DNA from: Leptospira brenneri
Lineage (GTDB): Bacteria > Spirochaetota > Leptospiria > Leptospirales > Leptospiraceae
Direction: 5' to 3'
Assembly: GCF_002812125.1 (NCBI RefSeq)
Contig: NZ_NPDQ01000001.1
Span: forward strand, 310,001-374,000
Length of the DNA stretch: 64,000 bases
Shown: positions 26,757 through 35,695 of the stretch, piece by piece
Position numbering within the stretch: the stretch's first letter is position 1
Layout of the letters: the number at the start of each line of letters is the position of its first letter
The notes under the pieces: generated by a model
The model's input: the letters and a program-made list of their open reading frames with translations, nothing else
Databases searched by the model: none
What the model was told of the DNA's origin: nothing
Translations under genes and position numbers: made by a program

Positions 26757-27772
26757 GTATTAAGTTTTGTGTATCTATAAATTTTCGTCTCTTCCGTTGT
26801 TGAAAGATCTCGAACTTGTTTAAAACCAAGGGTTTCTAAATAATTAGGGAGTAATTCCAAATCAATTTCAGAAACTTGTAGATCGCGGAACGGTCGATTG
26901 GCGTCAGTTGGTTTAGTGGAGACGGAGAAGTACAAATGTCTGCCATGACTCAGTGAATTCGAAACCTCAGCAAATATTCTTTCGATCCAAAATGAAGGAA
27001 ACCTGTTGAGAGGTAAATAAACCAAAACGTCTGTAGATGGACTTAAGATTGAATTTAGTGGGAATAGTTTTTTTTCCAATTTTACAGTGGCGGTAATTTT
27101 ACTTTGGATAAATTGGAATTCGTTTTCATGAGAAGTGATGCACTGAAAGGGAATTTTTTGAATCGAAAGTTGTTTTAGAATATCACCCCATTCAGGAAAC
27201 AAAACTGTGATTTCATTGTCTTTTGAAAAATCTTCTAAAGCAACTTTCCAAGTGGGGTTGGAACCCGCGTCTGTAAAATAAGAATTGATCGCCCAACCAA
27301 AGTTAGGCAACTCATCGGATGAAGCATTTAATAAATGGTCTCTATAAAATCCATCAAAGCGGTTTTCAATTTGTTCTATTCTTTTTCCCAAACGAACTAG
27401 TTCATGGAGAACGGAAAAAAATGCTCTAATTCGGTTCTCTGATAGTTTTTTGTCGATTAATCCATAAACGGAAATTAGGCGATTGATCAGATATTTAATT
27501 GGGCCTTTGATAAACCAGAACTTTGGGTTTGAGAACTTGGGACTAGAAATCCCTTTTTCAAAAAGATGAGCAGTACCTGCCGGGTCAAATTTTCGAAATC
27601 CTTGTGGTGATTCTGGTTTGTAACTGATTTTAGTGAGTTCTAACCAGTTGGGTGCTTGGTTTGGGTCGAGTGGGATCTTGGATTCGATTTTTTGAACCAA
27701 TTCCGATACATTTAGCTGTGGGTCTCGGACTTCGACAAAGGGGGAGGGATTGAATTTCTTTTTGTCTTCCAC
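26753..27772 (-). CDS. Methyltransferase-like protein of a glycan cluster
   Basis: 339 residues. The N-terminal third has FRKFDPAGTAHLFEK and a helical stretch rich in Arg/Glu (LGKRIEQIENRFDGFYRDHL), a layout I associate with polysaccharide-cluster methyltransferases. The C-terminal part (EVSNSLSHGRHLYFSV, then LLPNYLETLGFKQV) resembles the last strands of class I SAM methyltransferases. The glycine-rich SAM loop is not visible; the region where it should be reads NEITVLFPEWGDI. It may be inactive or use a variant site. First gene of the operon with three glycosyltransferases, 86 bases from the divergent reductase gene. Confidence 0.5.
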   Translation of the reverse strand: MEDKKKFNPSPFVEVRDPQLNVSELVQKIESKIPLDPNQAPNWLELTKISYKPESPQGFRKFDPAGTAHLFEKGISSPKFSNPKFWFIKGPIKYLINRLISVYGLIDKKLSENRIRAFFSVLHELVRLGKRIEQIENRFDGFYRDHLLNASSDELPNFGWAINSYFTDAGSNPTWKVALEDFSKDNEITVLFPEWGDILKQLSIQKIPFQCITSHENEFQFIQSKITATVKLEKKLFPLNSILSPSTDVLVYLPLNRFPSFWIERIFAEVSNSLSHGRHLYFSVSTKPTDANRPFRDLQVSEIDLELLPNYLETLGFKQVRDLSTTEETKIYRYTKLNT

Positions 27773-27858
27773 AGTTTTCTTTCTTTTGTTGAGAGGATTT
27801 GAAAAATTGGAAGAATGGCAACTAAATCTTAGGGCCGAATCGGAAATTTCCCTTTTCT

Positions 27859-28779
27859 ATGAAAAAAAAACATATTTTAGTCACCGGAGCCAGCGGATTT
27901 GTAGGAAGTTACCTACTTCCTGCTCTTGAATCCCAGGGTGAATCACAAATCCACTCTTTCCAAGGTGACATTCGTGACCGAGAAACCGTCACAAGAAATC
28001 TAGAAGAAGTTCAACCCGATACGCTCATCCATTTAGCTGCCCAAGCTTTTGTTCCCATCGCCATTGAAAACCCTTGGGAAACAGAAGAAATCAATGTTCG
28101 GGGGACATTGAATCTACTCGAGTCCTTACACCGATTGCAGAGACCTTGCAAAATGTTGTATGTTTCTTCTGCAGATGTTTACGGAAAACAAAACCTTTCT
28201 CTCCTTCCTTTAAAAGAATCTTTTTTGCCAAACCCAGTGAATCCTTATGCGGGCAGTAAGCTAGCTGCTGAATCTTATTGCCGTCAGTATGCACAGTATA
28301 GTCCTTACGTTTCCGTGGTGATTGCGAGACCTTTCAATCATATAGGAATTGGACAACGTAAGGAATTTGTGATTCCGAACTTTTGTACCCAGATCATCGA
28401 AGCCAAACACAGAGGAAACTCGGTCATCGCGGTTGGTGATTTAGAACCTACTCGAGACTTTTCTCATGTAGAAGATATTGTCAGCGGGTATTTGACCCTA
28501 ATTGAAAAGGGAGAGTCGGGAGAAATTTATAATATTTGTTCTGGGGAAGAGCGAAGTATCCGTTATATGTTGGAAGAATTAGTTAAGTTTTCTGGTGCAA
28601 AGATTCGGTTTGAAGTTGACCCGAATCGGGTACGTGCATCTGAAACATCTAAGGTTTACGGTGACAATTCCAAACTAAAAGCCCTTGGTTGGAAAAACAA
28701 ACATAGTTTAAGCGAAACTCTGAAACAGATTTATGATCAGTTAGAATCAGATTTTTTAAGATCTAAACAAACCGACTGA
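27859..28779 (+). CDS. NAD-dependent nucleotide-sugar reductase/epimerase, RMD-like
   Basis: 306 residues. Extended SDR: TGASGFVGSYLLP at the N-terminus, SSADVYGK, catalytic YAGSK near 131-135, and RPFNHIGIGQ near 165, which resembles the FNHTGPGQ block of GDP-4-keto-6-deoxy-mannose reductases (RMD) and GDP-mannose dehydratases. RDFSHVEDIV and NICSGEE follow as in the family. It would make GDP-D-rhamnose or a related sugar for the divergent glycosyltransferase operon. The GDP-mannose 4,6-dehydratase needed upstream is not in the window. The exact product is uncertain. Confidence 0.75.
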   Translation: MKKKHILVTGASGFVGSYLLPALESQGESQIHSFQGDIRDRETVTRNLEEVQPDTLIHLAAQAFVPIAIENPWETEEINVRGTLNLLESLHRLQRPCKMLYVSSADVYGKQNLSLLPLKESFLPNPVNPYAGSKLAAESYCRQYAQYSPYVSVVIARPFNHIGIGQRKEFVIPNFCTQIIEAKHRGNSVIAVGDLEPTRDFSHVEDIVSGYLTLIEKGESGEIYNICSGEERSIRYMLEELVKFSGAKIRFEVDPNRVRASETSKVYGDNSKLKALGWKNKHSLSETLKQIYDQLESDFLRSKQTD

Positions 28780-29933
28780 ACTTCTTTCCAAGTTTTATCA
28801 GAGACTATTTTTTTGATGGAACCCTTTTTACCAGATTGAATTAAAGATTTCAGAGTTTTCATCCTTTCTTCTGTGGCAGGATGGGTACTTAGGAAATCAG
28901 TAATTGATCTTGTTACGATTTGATCGTCTTTCGCATTTGCATCTTTTGGGTTCTCTTCTGACTTAGTCATTTCTTTTTCTAGTTCTTGCATCCTTTGGAA
29001 AAATGTTAAGAGACCAGAAGTCGAAATATTTTGATTTTTTAAATATTCAATGGAAGTAATGTCTGCTTCGGTTTCAAAATCCCTAGAAAACTTTAAAACT
29101 AAAATTGTGGATCCAAGTTCAGTAAATGTTTCTAAAAATTCCATATTTCCAAGTCCGGGACCTACCACCAAACTAATCGCAAGCGAAGTTCCTCCTGCTT
29201 TCACTAAGTTTCTCATATGGTGTCTTTTTTCCACATGTGCTATTTCATGAGCCAAAACACCGATGACTTCTTCTTGTGATTTGGCATCATTCAACAAACC
29301 TGAAAAAAAATAAATTTTTCCATTGGAGAGAGCAAATGCATTCGGCATTGTGGAACCAATCACAGAAACAGAGAATTTGTGGGGGCTACCTTTTGGTACA
29401 ACTTTCTTTAAGGCCTCTGCAAAGAATTTGTCAGTAGCTTTGGTGTTACATGCCTCAAACTGTGCGTCCATTTTCATTTGCACAGATTCACCAAGTGATT
29501 TGTCCATAGAAATAGGAATGAAGTTTATGACTAGTTCCAACCCTTTAAAATAGAAAAAACCAATGATACCAACAATGAGAATGGATAAAACCCCGAGAAC
29601 AAAGGGATTCATTTCTCGAATCGAGTAGAAAAATGCATGAGAATGACTTTGGGATTTTTTTGTTTGGATCCAAATGGATTCTAGTTTTTTTGCTTCTTCT
29701 TTCAAACAAAAAATTTCTAAAACTGGGCTTTCCCTTACTTCGTCGGGCAGAAGTGTGAACTTGCAGCCGTTATGCGTCAAATTGAATTCTGAAAATTGGG
29801 AGATGATCAGTTTGTGGGCAGTGTTCCCAGAAGAAAACTCGATTGAGTTCCCGTGGATCAGAACGGTTCCTTCTTCAGGAACCGCTGATACTCCGTCAAA
29901 ATATCGGGATGTAAATGTTTGATTTTGAAACAA
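28737..29933 (-). CDS. M48-family membrane metalloprotease
   Basis: 398 residues. An N-terminal soluble domain of about 90 residues precedes a membrane segment (about 109-131). The zinc site is HEIAH (His229, Glu230, His233) with the third ligand in ETEAD (Glu289). THPATEERMKTL near the C-terminus is typical of BepA/LoiP-like M48 proteases that act on outer membrane or periplasmic proteins. It starts three bases after the DUF898 stop, so the two are one operon; M48 and DUF898 genes are often neighbours. The 3' end overlaps the convergent reductase by 43 bases. Confidence 0.9.
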   Translation of the reverse strand: MFQNQTFTSRYFDGVSAVPEEGTVLIHGNSIEFSSGNTAHKLIISQFSEFNLTHNGCKFTLLPDEVRESPVLEIFCLKEEAKKLESIWIQTKKSQSHSHAFFYSIREMNPFVLGVLSILIVGIIGFFYFKGLELVINFIPISMDKSLGESVQMKMDAQFEACNTKATDKFFAEALKKVVPKGSPHKFSVSVIGSTMPNAFALSNGKIYFFSGLLNDAKSQEEVIGVLAHEIAHVEKRHHMRNLVKAGGTSLAISLVVGPGLGNMEFLETFTELGSTILVLKFSRDFETEADITSIEYLKNQNISTSGLLTFFQRMQELEKEMTKSEENPKDANAKDDQIVTRSITDFLSTHPATEERMKTLKSLIQSGKKGSIKKIVSDKTWKEVQSVCLDLKKSDSN

Positions 29934-29936
29934 TGT

Positions 29937-30893
29937 TTATGATAGGAAGGCTTCCAAAGTTTCTGCTAGTGCTTCCAAACCTTCCGCGGTAGCATTTGCA
30001 GTCGTATCTGGTTGTGCTGAAATGGTAGAGAAATCAACCTCTGCCTCTAAACTGACTGACTCAATAAATAGTTTGGTCAATCGGACAACAGCCCAAGCAA
30101 ATCCAATTCCTAAAGTAAATAGGATGATCAAATAAGCGATGATAAAATTCACAAAAATTTTACCCCCGGTGATATCGGAGCGGAAATTTTTCCCTTGGAA
30201 ACTAGTTCTGTTCCAAATGTAGTTTTGAATATCTGCTAAAAACCAAGAGTAATAGATCCCAAAAGTTACGATGCTCAAAAGGAATCCTTTTAAATAGAGG
30301 AAAAATATTTCCTTTCCTTCTGCAGAAAATCCAAAATTTGTATTTCCGTATCTAGTTTTGCTTTGTAAATAAGCTTCTTTTTCTGCGAAAAACCAAGGGT
30401 AATAAATTCCTAACGTAATGGCTGTTAGAAGAATTCCTTTTCCGTACAGTTTCGCAACTTCCAAAATTTTTCCATCAAATCCAAAACGGAGGTTTCTGTA
30501 TCCAGTACGGGAAGTGAGGTATCTCCTTCCACCAACCACGATGATAGGAACTAATCCCAAAAATAATGATAAGGTCAGAAGAGACCCAACGATTAGTGAA
30601 AAGTAAGGGATGGGAATGAAAGTTAGGATATATTGAATGATGTAAATTCCAATATAAAGAACTATGAATATCCCTGCTGCTTTGAGAAAACCAATGAATC
30701 GTTCTTTTCCTGTTCCGTGAAAGGAAAAACGTTCCCCAGCCCATTCCAAATTTTCTGCCATAAATTTTTGAACATTGGTTCTAGCCCAAAAGCTATAAAT
30801 GCCTAAAGTTACTACGGTTAGGAACATATTCTTCAGTAGTAGGATGAAGAGTTGTCCTCCCGTTGCGTGGTATTGTAGTCTCGTATTGCTCAT
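29937..30893 (-). CDS. DUF898 (YjgN-like) membrane protein
   Basis: 318 residues with about six membrane segments. It contains repeated units of form YHATGGQLFILLLKN, FHGTGKERFIGFLKA and FSAEGKEIFFLYLKG, each followed by LGIYxxWF or similar. The GTGKE motif is the DUF898 signature. I selected the ATG at 30893 with a GAGG ribosome binding site; the frame continues upstream to 30992 without support. The molecular function of the family is unknown. It pairs with the M48 protease downstream. Confidence 0.85.
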   Translation of the reverse strand: MSNTRLQYHATGGQLFILLLKNMFLTVVTLGIYSFWARTNVQKFMAENLEWAGERFSFHGTGKERFIGFLKAAGIFIVLYIGIYIIQYILTFIPIPYFSLIVGSLLTLSLFLGLVPIIVVGGRRYLTSRTGYRNLRFGFDGKILEVAKLYGKGILLTAITLGIYYPWFFAEKEAYLQSKTRYGNTNFGFSAEGKEIFFLYLKGFLLSIVTFGIYYSWFLADIQNYIWNRTSFQGKNFRSDITGGKIFVNFIIAYLIILFTLGIGFAWAVVRLTKLFIESVSLEAEVDFSTISAQPDTTANATAEGLEALAETLEAFLS

Positions 30894-31062
30894 TGATGTC
30901 CTCAAAGGATGATTGGTGGGGAGATTATAAAAGATGTAACAAATGGGTAAAGAAAAATATTTCCTATCCATTAGAAATACAGTTTGTACCATTGAACTTA
31001 ACTCAAGATTTTTAGAGGAATCACTGAACTTGTGTATGATTAGGCCCGTCTATCAGTATAGA

Positions 31063-31350
31063 ATGCGAACTATGTTCTTCCTATTTTTATTTTCTTTGGT
31101 TTTTGTATCGGAAAGGATGGCTGACTCAAGGCAAGAATTGCCCCCCACTCTGGGAGATCTAAAGGGCCAAGATAAATCGGTCCGCCAACCTCCGGACCGT
31201 AAGGATAAAAAAGGATGTTGTAAAATTAAATATCCTGCCGGTGGTTATGATTTCTTTCTTGCGACAGAAGATGATTGCCGTGCTAGTTTATACTTTGACA
31301 GATTTCTGGGAGAAAATAACACTCTATGCTTTCGGTGGGAAGGGGAATAG
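31063..31350 (+). CDS. Small exported cysteine-containing protein
   Basis: About 95 residues from ATG 31063. A signal peptide (MRTMFFLFLFSLVFVSERMA) is followed by a polar, proline-rich stretch and a compact C-terminal part with four cysteines: GCCKIKYPAGGYDF, DDCRASLYF and TLCFRW. The spacing suggests two disulfide bonds in the periplasm. The reading frame is open further upstream, but the signal peptide supports this start; ATG 31072 is an alternative. No family recognised. The patatin gene begins inside its 3' end or just after it. Confidence 0.55.
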   Translation: MRTMFFLFLFSLVFVSERMADSRQELPPTLGDLKGQDKSVRQPPDRKDKKGCCKIKYPAGGYDFFLATEDDCRASLYFDRFLGENNTLCFRWEGE

Positions 31351-32294
31351 AATTTGTCGATTTTATGGGCGTTCGAGAACAAGTTTTACAAACATTAGTC
31401 AAAATTTTTCCATCCTATGATGTTTCTCTTGCCATCGCTGGTGGTGGCTGTAAGGCCTTTTATGCATTAGGTGTGGGGAAAACTCTTCGAGAATGGGGTG
31501 TGCGTTTTACGGAGCTCTCCGGCGTTTCTGCTGGTGCTGCTATGGCTCTTTGTATTCTTTCCCAAACAGAAGAAGAATCTGTAGAATACTTTGAAGAAAT
31601 CACAAAACGGAATTCGCGTAACTTCCATTTTTCGAATTTTCTCCGTGGTGAGTCTACTTTCCCACATGAAGATATGTACCGCCGAACCATTCGTTTTGGA
31701 ATGAAGTTCGATAAAGTATTAGAATCAGGTGCTAAAATTTGGATCCATTCTGTGAAGGCCCATCCCAAGGAAGATTCCCTAAAGAATAAGTTCCGTTTGG
31801 CGAGATTAATTTCAGAAACGGGTAGGGCTTTTATTTTGGATGATCGGGACCGGTCAGAAGGAATTCCAGCCAACAGAACGGCAGAAATGATTAAAAAATG
31901 GAATATGGAAGATGTTGATTTTACAGAGAAAGATTTTGTGAATTCAGAAACCATCGAACAATTCATTATGAATTCTTCTTCCATTCCCCCCATCGTTGAC
32001 TTTCAATCAGTTGGTAATGAATACTACTTAGATGGTGGACTTACGAATAATATGGTCATTGAAACTTTTTCGCATAACGCGAAAATCATTGGAATTCATT
32101 ATGAACCCAACACCATTGTGGGTAAAGACCCTGGTCTTTTGGCTAAATCCTATTTAATTACCCCTTCGAAACCTTTACCGATCACTTCTTTTGATTACAC
32201 AAATCCCAAAGGAGTCAGAGAAACTTTTGAGTTAGGAAAGGCAGATGCTTTGGCGCATAAAACTGCCATCATTGATTATTTGAGAAAAGATTGA
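31326..32294 (+). CDS. Patatin-like phospholipase
   Basis: 322 residues from ATG 31326, or 309 from ATG 31365, which avoids overlapping the previous gene; neither has a strong ribosome binding site. The oxyanion loop is GGGCKAFYALG (39-49), the nucleophile elbow GVSAG with Ser68, and the catalytic Asp236 in LDGGLTN. This is the Ser-Asp dyad of the patatin family of acyl hydrolases. No signal peptide is seen, so it is probably cytosolic or secreted by another route. The substrate lipid is unknown. The 3' end overlaps the convergent aminotransferase by 19 bases. Confidence 0.88.
   Translation: MLSVGRGIEFVDFMGVREQVLQTLVKIFPSYDVSLAIAGGGCKAFYALGVGKTLREWGVRFTELSGVSAGAAMALCILSQTEEESVEYFEEITKRNSRNFHFSNFLRGESTFPHEDMYRRTIRFGMKFDKVLESGAKIWIHSVKAHPKEDSLKNKFRLARLISETGRAFILDDRDRSEGIPANRTAEMIKKWNMEDVDFTEKDFVNSETIEQFIMNSSSIPPIVDFQSVGNEYYLDGGLTNNMVIETFSHNAKIIGIHYEPNTIVGKDPGLLAKSYLITPSKPLPITSFDYTNPKGVRETFELGKADALAHKTAIIDYLRKD
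32069..32078 (+). repeat. Dispersed decamer, copy 7
   Basis: Inside the patatin gene, read as Ser-His-Asn; 282 bases before an inverted copy. Confidence 0.6.
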
Positions 32295-33499
32295 AGGGAA
32301 CTTAGACCTAAACGCAAAGTTTCTTCGTCTGAAATTAAACTAATAATCAATATGCAACGGTTATGCGAATGTCCGTACCATGACCCAGGGTGTAAAAACA
32401 CACCCGGTTTTGATAAAATTTCTAAAACTAAATCCTCATCTTTTTTTTCTAAATCTAACTCAAATGAAAAATACCATCCAGCTTCTGTGTTGGATTTTTT
32501 TTTGATTTTAGGAGTTTCTTCTGCGAATAAAATACATTGTGCTAAGTTTCGCATAATTCTTGTTCGTATTCGATTTTGGATCATGGATTTCCAGGGAATT
32601 AGCTCTGGAGTTGCCAGTTGCACGGGAGAATTGACCGAGAGGTAAGTGTCAGCGATAAAACTTAAGTTTTTGAGTATTTCTGATTGGTAGTTTTTGGGAC
32701 TTTTGACAAGAATCCAACCAAGTTTGAGTCCTGGGAGTGCCAACATTTTTGAGAATCCATTACAAACCAGGAGGGGAAAACTGGGTGAATCTGGAATCTG
32801 GTGTAGTTCTCCGGCAAACTCATAACCCACAAAAACTTCATCGAGTAAAATGGGAATTTTGATTCCGAGTGCCTCCCATTCCTTCCAAAAATTAGCAGTG
32901 GTTCTAGAACCGGTTGGGTTTGCCGGACTCACAAGTATGATGAGTTTTGTTTTTGTACTGATACAATTGGCAATCGTTTCCGCAGAATACTCCCAGTTTC
33001 CCGTTTCTGGATTTTCTTTCAGCGGGTAGTGGACTTCTTTTAGATTTTCTAGGCCGATGAGAAAACTAAAGAGCGGATAACCAGGATTTGGTGTCAGAAC
33101 TTCATCACCAGGATTTGTGAATAATTTGAAAATATAAGAATAAGCTTCTGAGGTACTTGCTGTCAAAATCAGATCAGACGGGTTTGTTTGGATTCCACGA
33201 CTTTCATACTCAGAGGTTATGACTTTTCTTGTGGATTCCAATCCTTCTGCTTGCGGTTCATATTGGCTGCAGTCCAAATTGGAAAAGATATGAGACAAAG
33301 CGGAAGGTGGAAATTCCAACCCTAATTTTGTAGGATTGGAATTGGTAAGATCAAAAATCTCATTTCCAGATTTTTCCAGATTTTGTTTGGTTTGGTAGAT
33401 TTTGTTTTCTGAATTCAAATCACCTAATAACTGAAAACGATTGGAAAATGAAAATTCTGGATTTGTCAAATCAACCTGCTTGGTGTAGAAATTTTGCAA
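32276..33499 (-). CDS. Class I/II PLP-dependent aminotransferase
   Basis: 407 residues. Fold type I aminotransferase: LTASTSEAYSYIF for cofactor phosphate contact, SPANPTGSRT, the PLP-ring Asp in LLDEVFVGYEF and the Schiff-base Lys in CNGFSKMLALPGLKLGW. The amino acid partner is not evident. The start overlaps the end of the SDR gene by 29 bases, so they are one operon. The 3' end lies against the patatin gene. Two copies of the TTCGCATAAC-type decamer (32360 exact, 32548 one change) lie within it. Confidence 0.9.
   Translation of the reverse strand: MQNFYTKQVDLTNPEFSFSNRFQLLGDLNSENKIYQTKQNLEKSGNEIFDLTNSNPTKLGLEFPPSALSHIFSNLDCSQYEPQAEGLESTRKVITSEYESRGIQTNPSDLILTASTSEAYSYIFKLFTNPGDEVLTPNPGYPLFSFLIGLENLKEVHYPLKENPETGNWEYSAETIANCISTKTKLIILVSPANPTGSRTTANFWKEWEALGIKIPILLDEVFVGYEFAGELHQIPDSPSFPLLVCNGFSKMLALPGLKLGWILVKSPKNYQSEILKNLSFIADTYLSVNSPVQLATPELIPWKSMIQNRIRTRIMRNLAQCILFAEETPKIKKKSNTEAGWYFSFELDLEKKDEDLVLEILSKPGVFLHPGSWYGHSHNRCILIISLISDEETLRLGLSSLQSFLK
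32360..32369 (-). repeat. Dispersed decamer, copy 8 (inverted)
   Basis: GTTATGCGAA on the plus strand, inside the aminotransferase gene, which reads it as Ser-His-Asn. A one-base variant (TTCGCATAAT) lies at 32548-32557. Confidence 0.6.
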
Positions 33500-34250
33500 T
33501 TTTACGAACGAGAAATCTTGGAGAAACTCGAACGGATTGAGCGACGAGAAAGTTCATGAAACCAGGAATTTTGATTACTTTTTTACTAAACAAAGCATCA
33601 AGGCCACTATCTACTACATCTTGTGATTTCATGATGAGAAACGATGATTTTACTAAATTGATTTTAGTCATATTTGCTCTTTCGAAAAATTCAGTTTGTG
33701 TTGGTCCCGGACAAAGACAGGTTACGGTAACACCATAATCTCTCACTTCTTCTGCAAGCCCCTCACTGAGTGAAAGAACATAAGCTTTGGAAGCATAGTA
33801 GTTGGACATGAGTGGGCCTGGTTGGTAAGCAGCAGTAGAAGCAACGTTAAGAATATAACCATCTTTTGCTTTTACCATATCTTGCAAAAACAAATGGCAA
33901 AGCTCTGCTAATGTTGTTACGTTCAGTTGGACTAGTTGGGATTCATTTTCAAAGGAATTTTTATGGAATTCACCATTGAGACCAAAACCAGCATTGTTCA
34001 CCAAACAATGTATATCTAACTTTAGTTTTTTGACCGCTTTGTATAGAACCTCTGCCGATTTAGGTTTGGCAAGGTCTTGAGCGATGACAACACTTTGTAG
34101 TCCAAATTTAGTTTTGATTTCTGCGGCCAATGCCTTGAGTCGATCCGCGCTCCTAGCAACTAAAACAGGAGTGTAACCTCTTTTAGCCAAAGTCAGAGCA
34201 AAATCTTTTCCAAGTCCAGTGGAAGCACCTGTAATTAACGCGTATTTCAT
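33471..34250 (-). CDS. Short-chain dehydrogenase/reductase
   Basis: 259 residues from the ATG at 34250; longer in-frame starts up to 34328 lack similarity to the family. Classical SDR: TGASTGLGK (8-16), NNAGFGLNGE near 90, catalytic Ser in NVASTAAYQPG and YYASKAYVLS with Tyr and Lys. ALVARSADRLKAL and the C-terminal membrane-like tail suggest the DltE/YqjQ-like group of acyl or lipid reductases. It is co-transcribed with the aminotransferase and divergent from an MFS transporter, 88 bases between starts. Confidence 0.85.
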   Translation of the reverse strand: MKYALITGASTGLGKDFALTLAKRGYTPVLVARSADRLKALAAEIKTKFGLQSVVIAQDLAKPKSAEVLYKAVKKLKLDIHCLVNNAGFGLNGEFHKNSFENESQLVQLNVTTLAELCHLFLQDMVKAKDGYILNVASTAAYQPGPLMSNYYASKAYVLSLSEGLAEEVRDYGVTVTCLCPGPTQTEFFERANMTKINLVKSSFLIMKSQDVVDSGLDALFSKKVIKIPGFMNFLVAQSVRVSPRFLVRKIAKFLHQAG

Positions 34251-34338
34251 AGAGGGAAATTTATTACGGAATGCAAAACTTGGCAATACCAAACTAAATA
34301 GTTTTGGAAATTTTGAACGGGTGGTCAATATTAGTTTT

Positions 34339-35562
34339 ATGAGCCAACCTCTTACCCATCCGCTTCATACCATCCAAAAAGAAAGAGCTATCATCTTTAT
34401 CTTAGCAGCCCTCCAATTTTTACACATCTTAGACTTTGTCATCATGATGCCCTTGGGACCAGTGTTTATGGAGAGTTTCAAAATTGACTCTTCTGCCTTT
34501 GGGTTACTTGTATCTTCTTATTCTATCAGTGCAGGAGTTTTTGGACTGATAGGGGCTTTGTTTTTGGATTCCTATGATCGTAAAATGAGTCTCCTTGTAT
34601 TGTTTTTTGGTTTCTCTTTTGGAACCCTACTTTGTGCCATTGCTCCCAATTATTCCTTTTTACTTTTTGCAAGGGTTGTTGCTGGTGGGTTTGGTGGGAT
34701 GATAGGGGCTACTGTTCTTTCTATCATTGGAGACATCATCCCTGTATTTAGAAGAGGGACTGCCACTGGTGTTGTCATGAGTTCTTTTTCGGTAGCATCT
34801 GTGATTGGAATTCCCATTGGACTTTCCTTAGCAAATAAGTTCGGATGGCATTTCCCATTCCTTTCTTTGGCGATTGCTGGTTTTTTGATTCTACCAATTT
34901 GTTACAAAGTGTTGCCTTCGATTCGTTATCATTTGGATTCGGATGTCCATCCAAAACAATCCCAACTCAAATCTTTAAAACAAGTCATCACGAAAAAAGA
35001 TCATTTTGCTCCTTTTGTTTTTATGGTGTTTTTGATGTTTGGTGGATTTACGGTCATTCCTTTTCTTAGTCCCTTCCTTGTATCTAACGTTGGTTTAGCG
35101 ATTGATGAACTTCCTTACATCTATTTTTTTGGCGGACTTTTTACCTTTTTTACCAGTAGATTCATTGGAAAATTATCAGACCGATATGGAAAACTAACTG
35201 TTTACCAAATCATTTCTATCATCGCAGTCATTCCGATTGTGGCGGTTGTCACTTTGACAAAAACTTCCTTACCTATTGTCCTGACTTTGACTACCATTTT
35301 TATGATTTTGGTTTCTGGAAGGATGGTACCGGCTTTTGCGATGATTACCTCGGCAGTGGAACCAAGAATTCGCGGAAGTTTTATGTCTGTGAACTCTGCC
35401 ATCCAACAGATTTCTTCAGGAGCTGCTTCCTATGTGGCTGGACTGATACTTGTGCAATCTTCTAACAACCAACTCATCAATTACGAACTAGTAGGAATGA
35501 TTTCTGTTTTTAGTTTATTGTTTAGTGTTTATTTGGCTAAAAAAATAAAAATTGCAGGCTAA
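34339..35562 (+). CDS. MFS transporter, DHA1-like
   Basis: 407 residues with twelve membrane segments predicted by eye. Motif A in the first cytosolic loop is partly kept (GALFLDSYDRKM), and motif C-like glycine-rich ASVIGIPIGLSLANKFGW lies in helix five, typical of drug:proton antiporters. I used ATG 34339 (MSQPLTHP); the frame upstream to 34219 crosses the divergent SDR start. Substrate unknown; efflux likely. Confidence 0.85.
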   Translation: MSQPLTHPLHTIQKERAIIFILAALQFLHILDFVIMMPLGPVFMESFKIDSSAFGLLVSSYSISAGVFGLIGALFLDSYDRKMSLLVLFFGFSFGTLLCAIAPNYSFLLFARVVAGGFGGMIGATVLSIIGDIIPVFRRGTATGVVMSSFSVASVIGIPIGLSLANKFGWHFPFLSLAIAGFLILPICYKVLPSIRYHLDSDVHPKQSQLKSLKQVITKKDHFAPFVFMVFLMFGGFTVIPFLSPFLVSNVGLAIDELPYIYFFGGLFTFFTSRFIGKLSDRYGKLTVYQIISIIAVIPIVAVVTLTKTSLPIVLTLTTIFMILVSGRMVPAFAMITSAVEPRIRGSFMSVNSAIQQISSGAASYVAGLILVQSSNNQLINYELVGMISVFSLLFSVYLAKKIKIAG

Positions 35563-35598
35563 TGTTTGCGAGCATTACCAGGATTTAGAATGAGTGCT

Positions 35599-35647
35599 AA
35601 AATCGTTACTGAGAGAGGTTTGTCATCATTTCTTCAGTGACGATTTT
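35599..35647. terminator. Imperfect hairpin between convergent genes
   Basis: AAAATCGTTACTGAG (35599-35613) is nearly complementary to TTCAGTGACGATTTT (35633-35647), with one G-U and one end mismatch, around an 19-base loop. It lies between the MFS stop and the small membrane protein stop. The A and T runs at the stem ends would allow termination in both directions. Confidence 0.4.
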
Positions 35648-35695
35648 GGGCTTGGGTAGGAGTGACCTGGCGATCTTTGAATGTCAGAACAGCTT

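Noticed and set aside
31460..31993. Minus-strand frame of 177 codons opposite the patatin gene
   Set aside because: The patatin catalytic motifs on the other strand explain the region; the frame has no recognisable domain.
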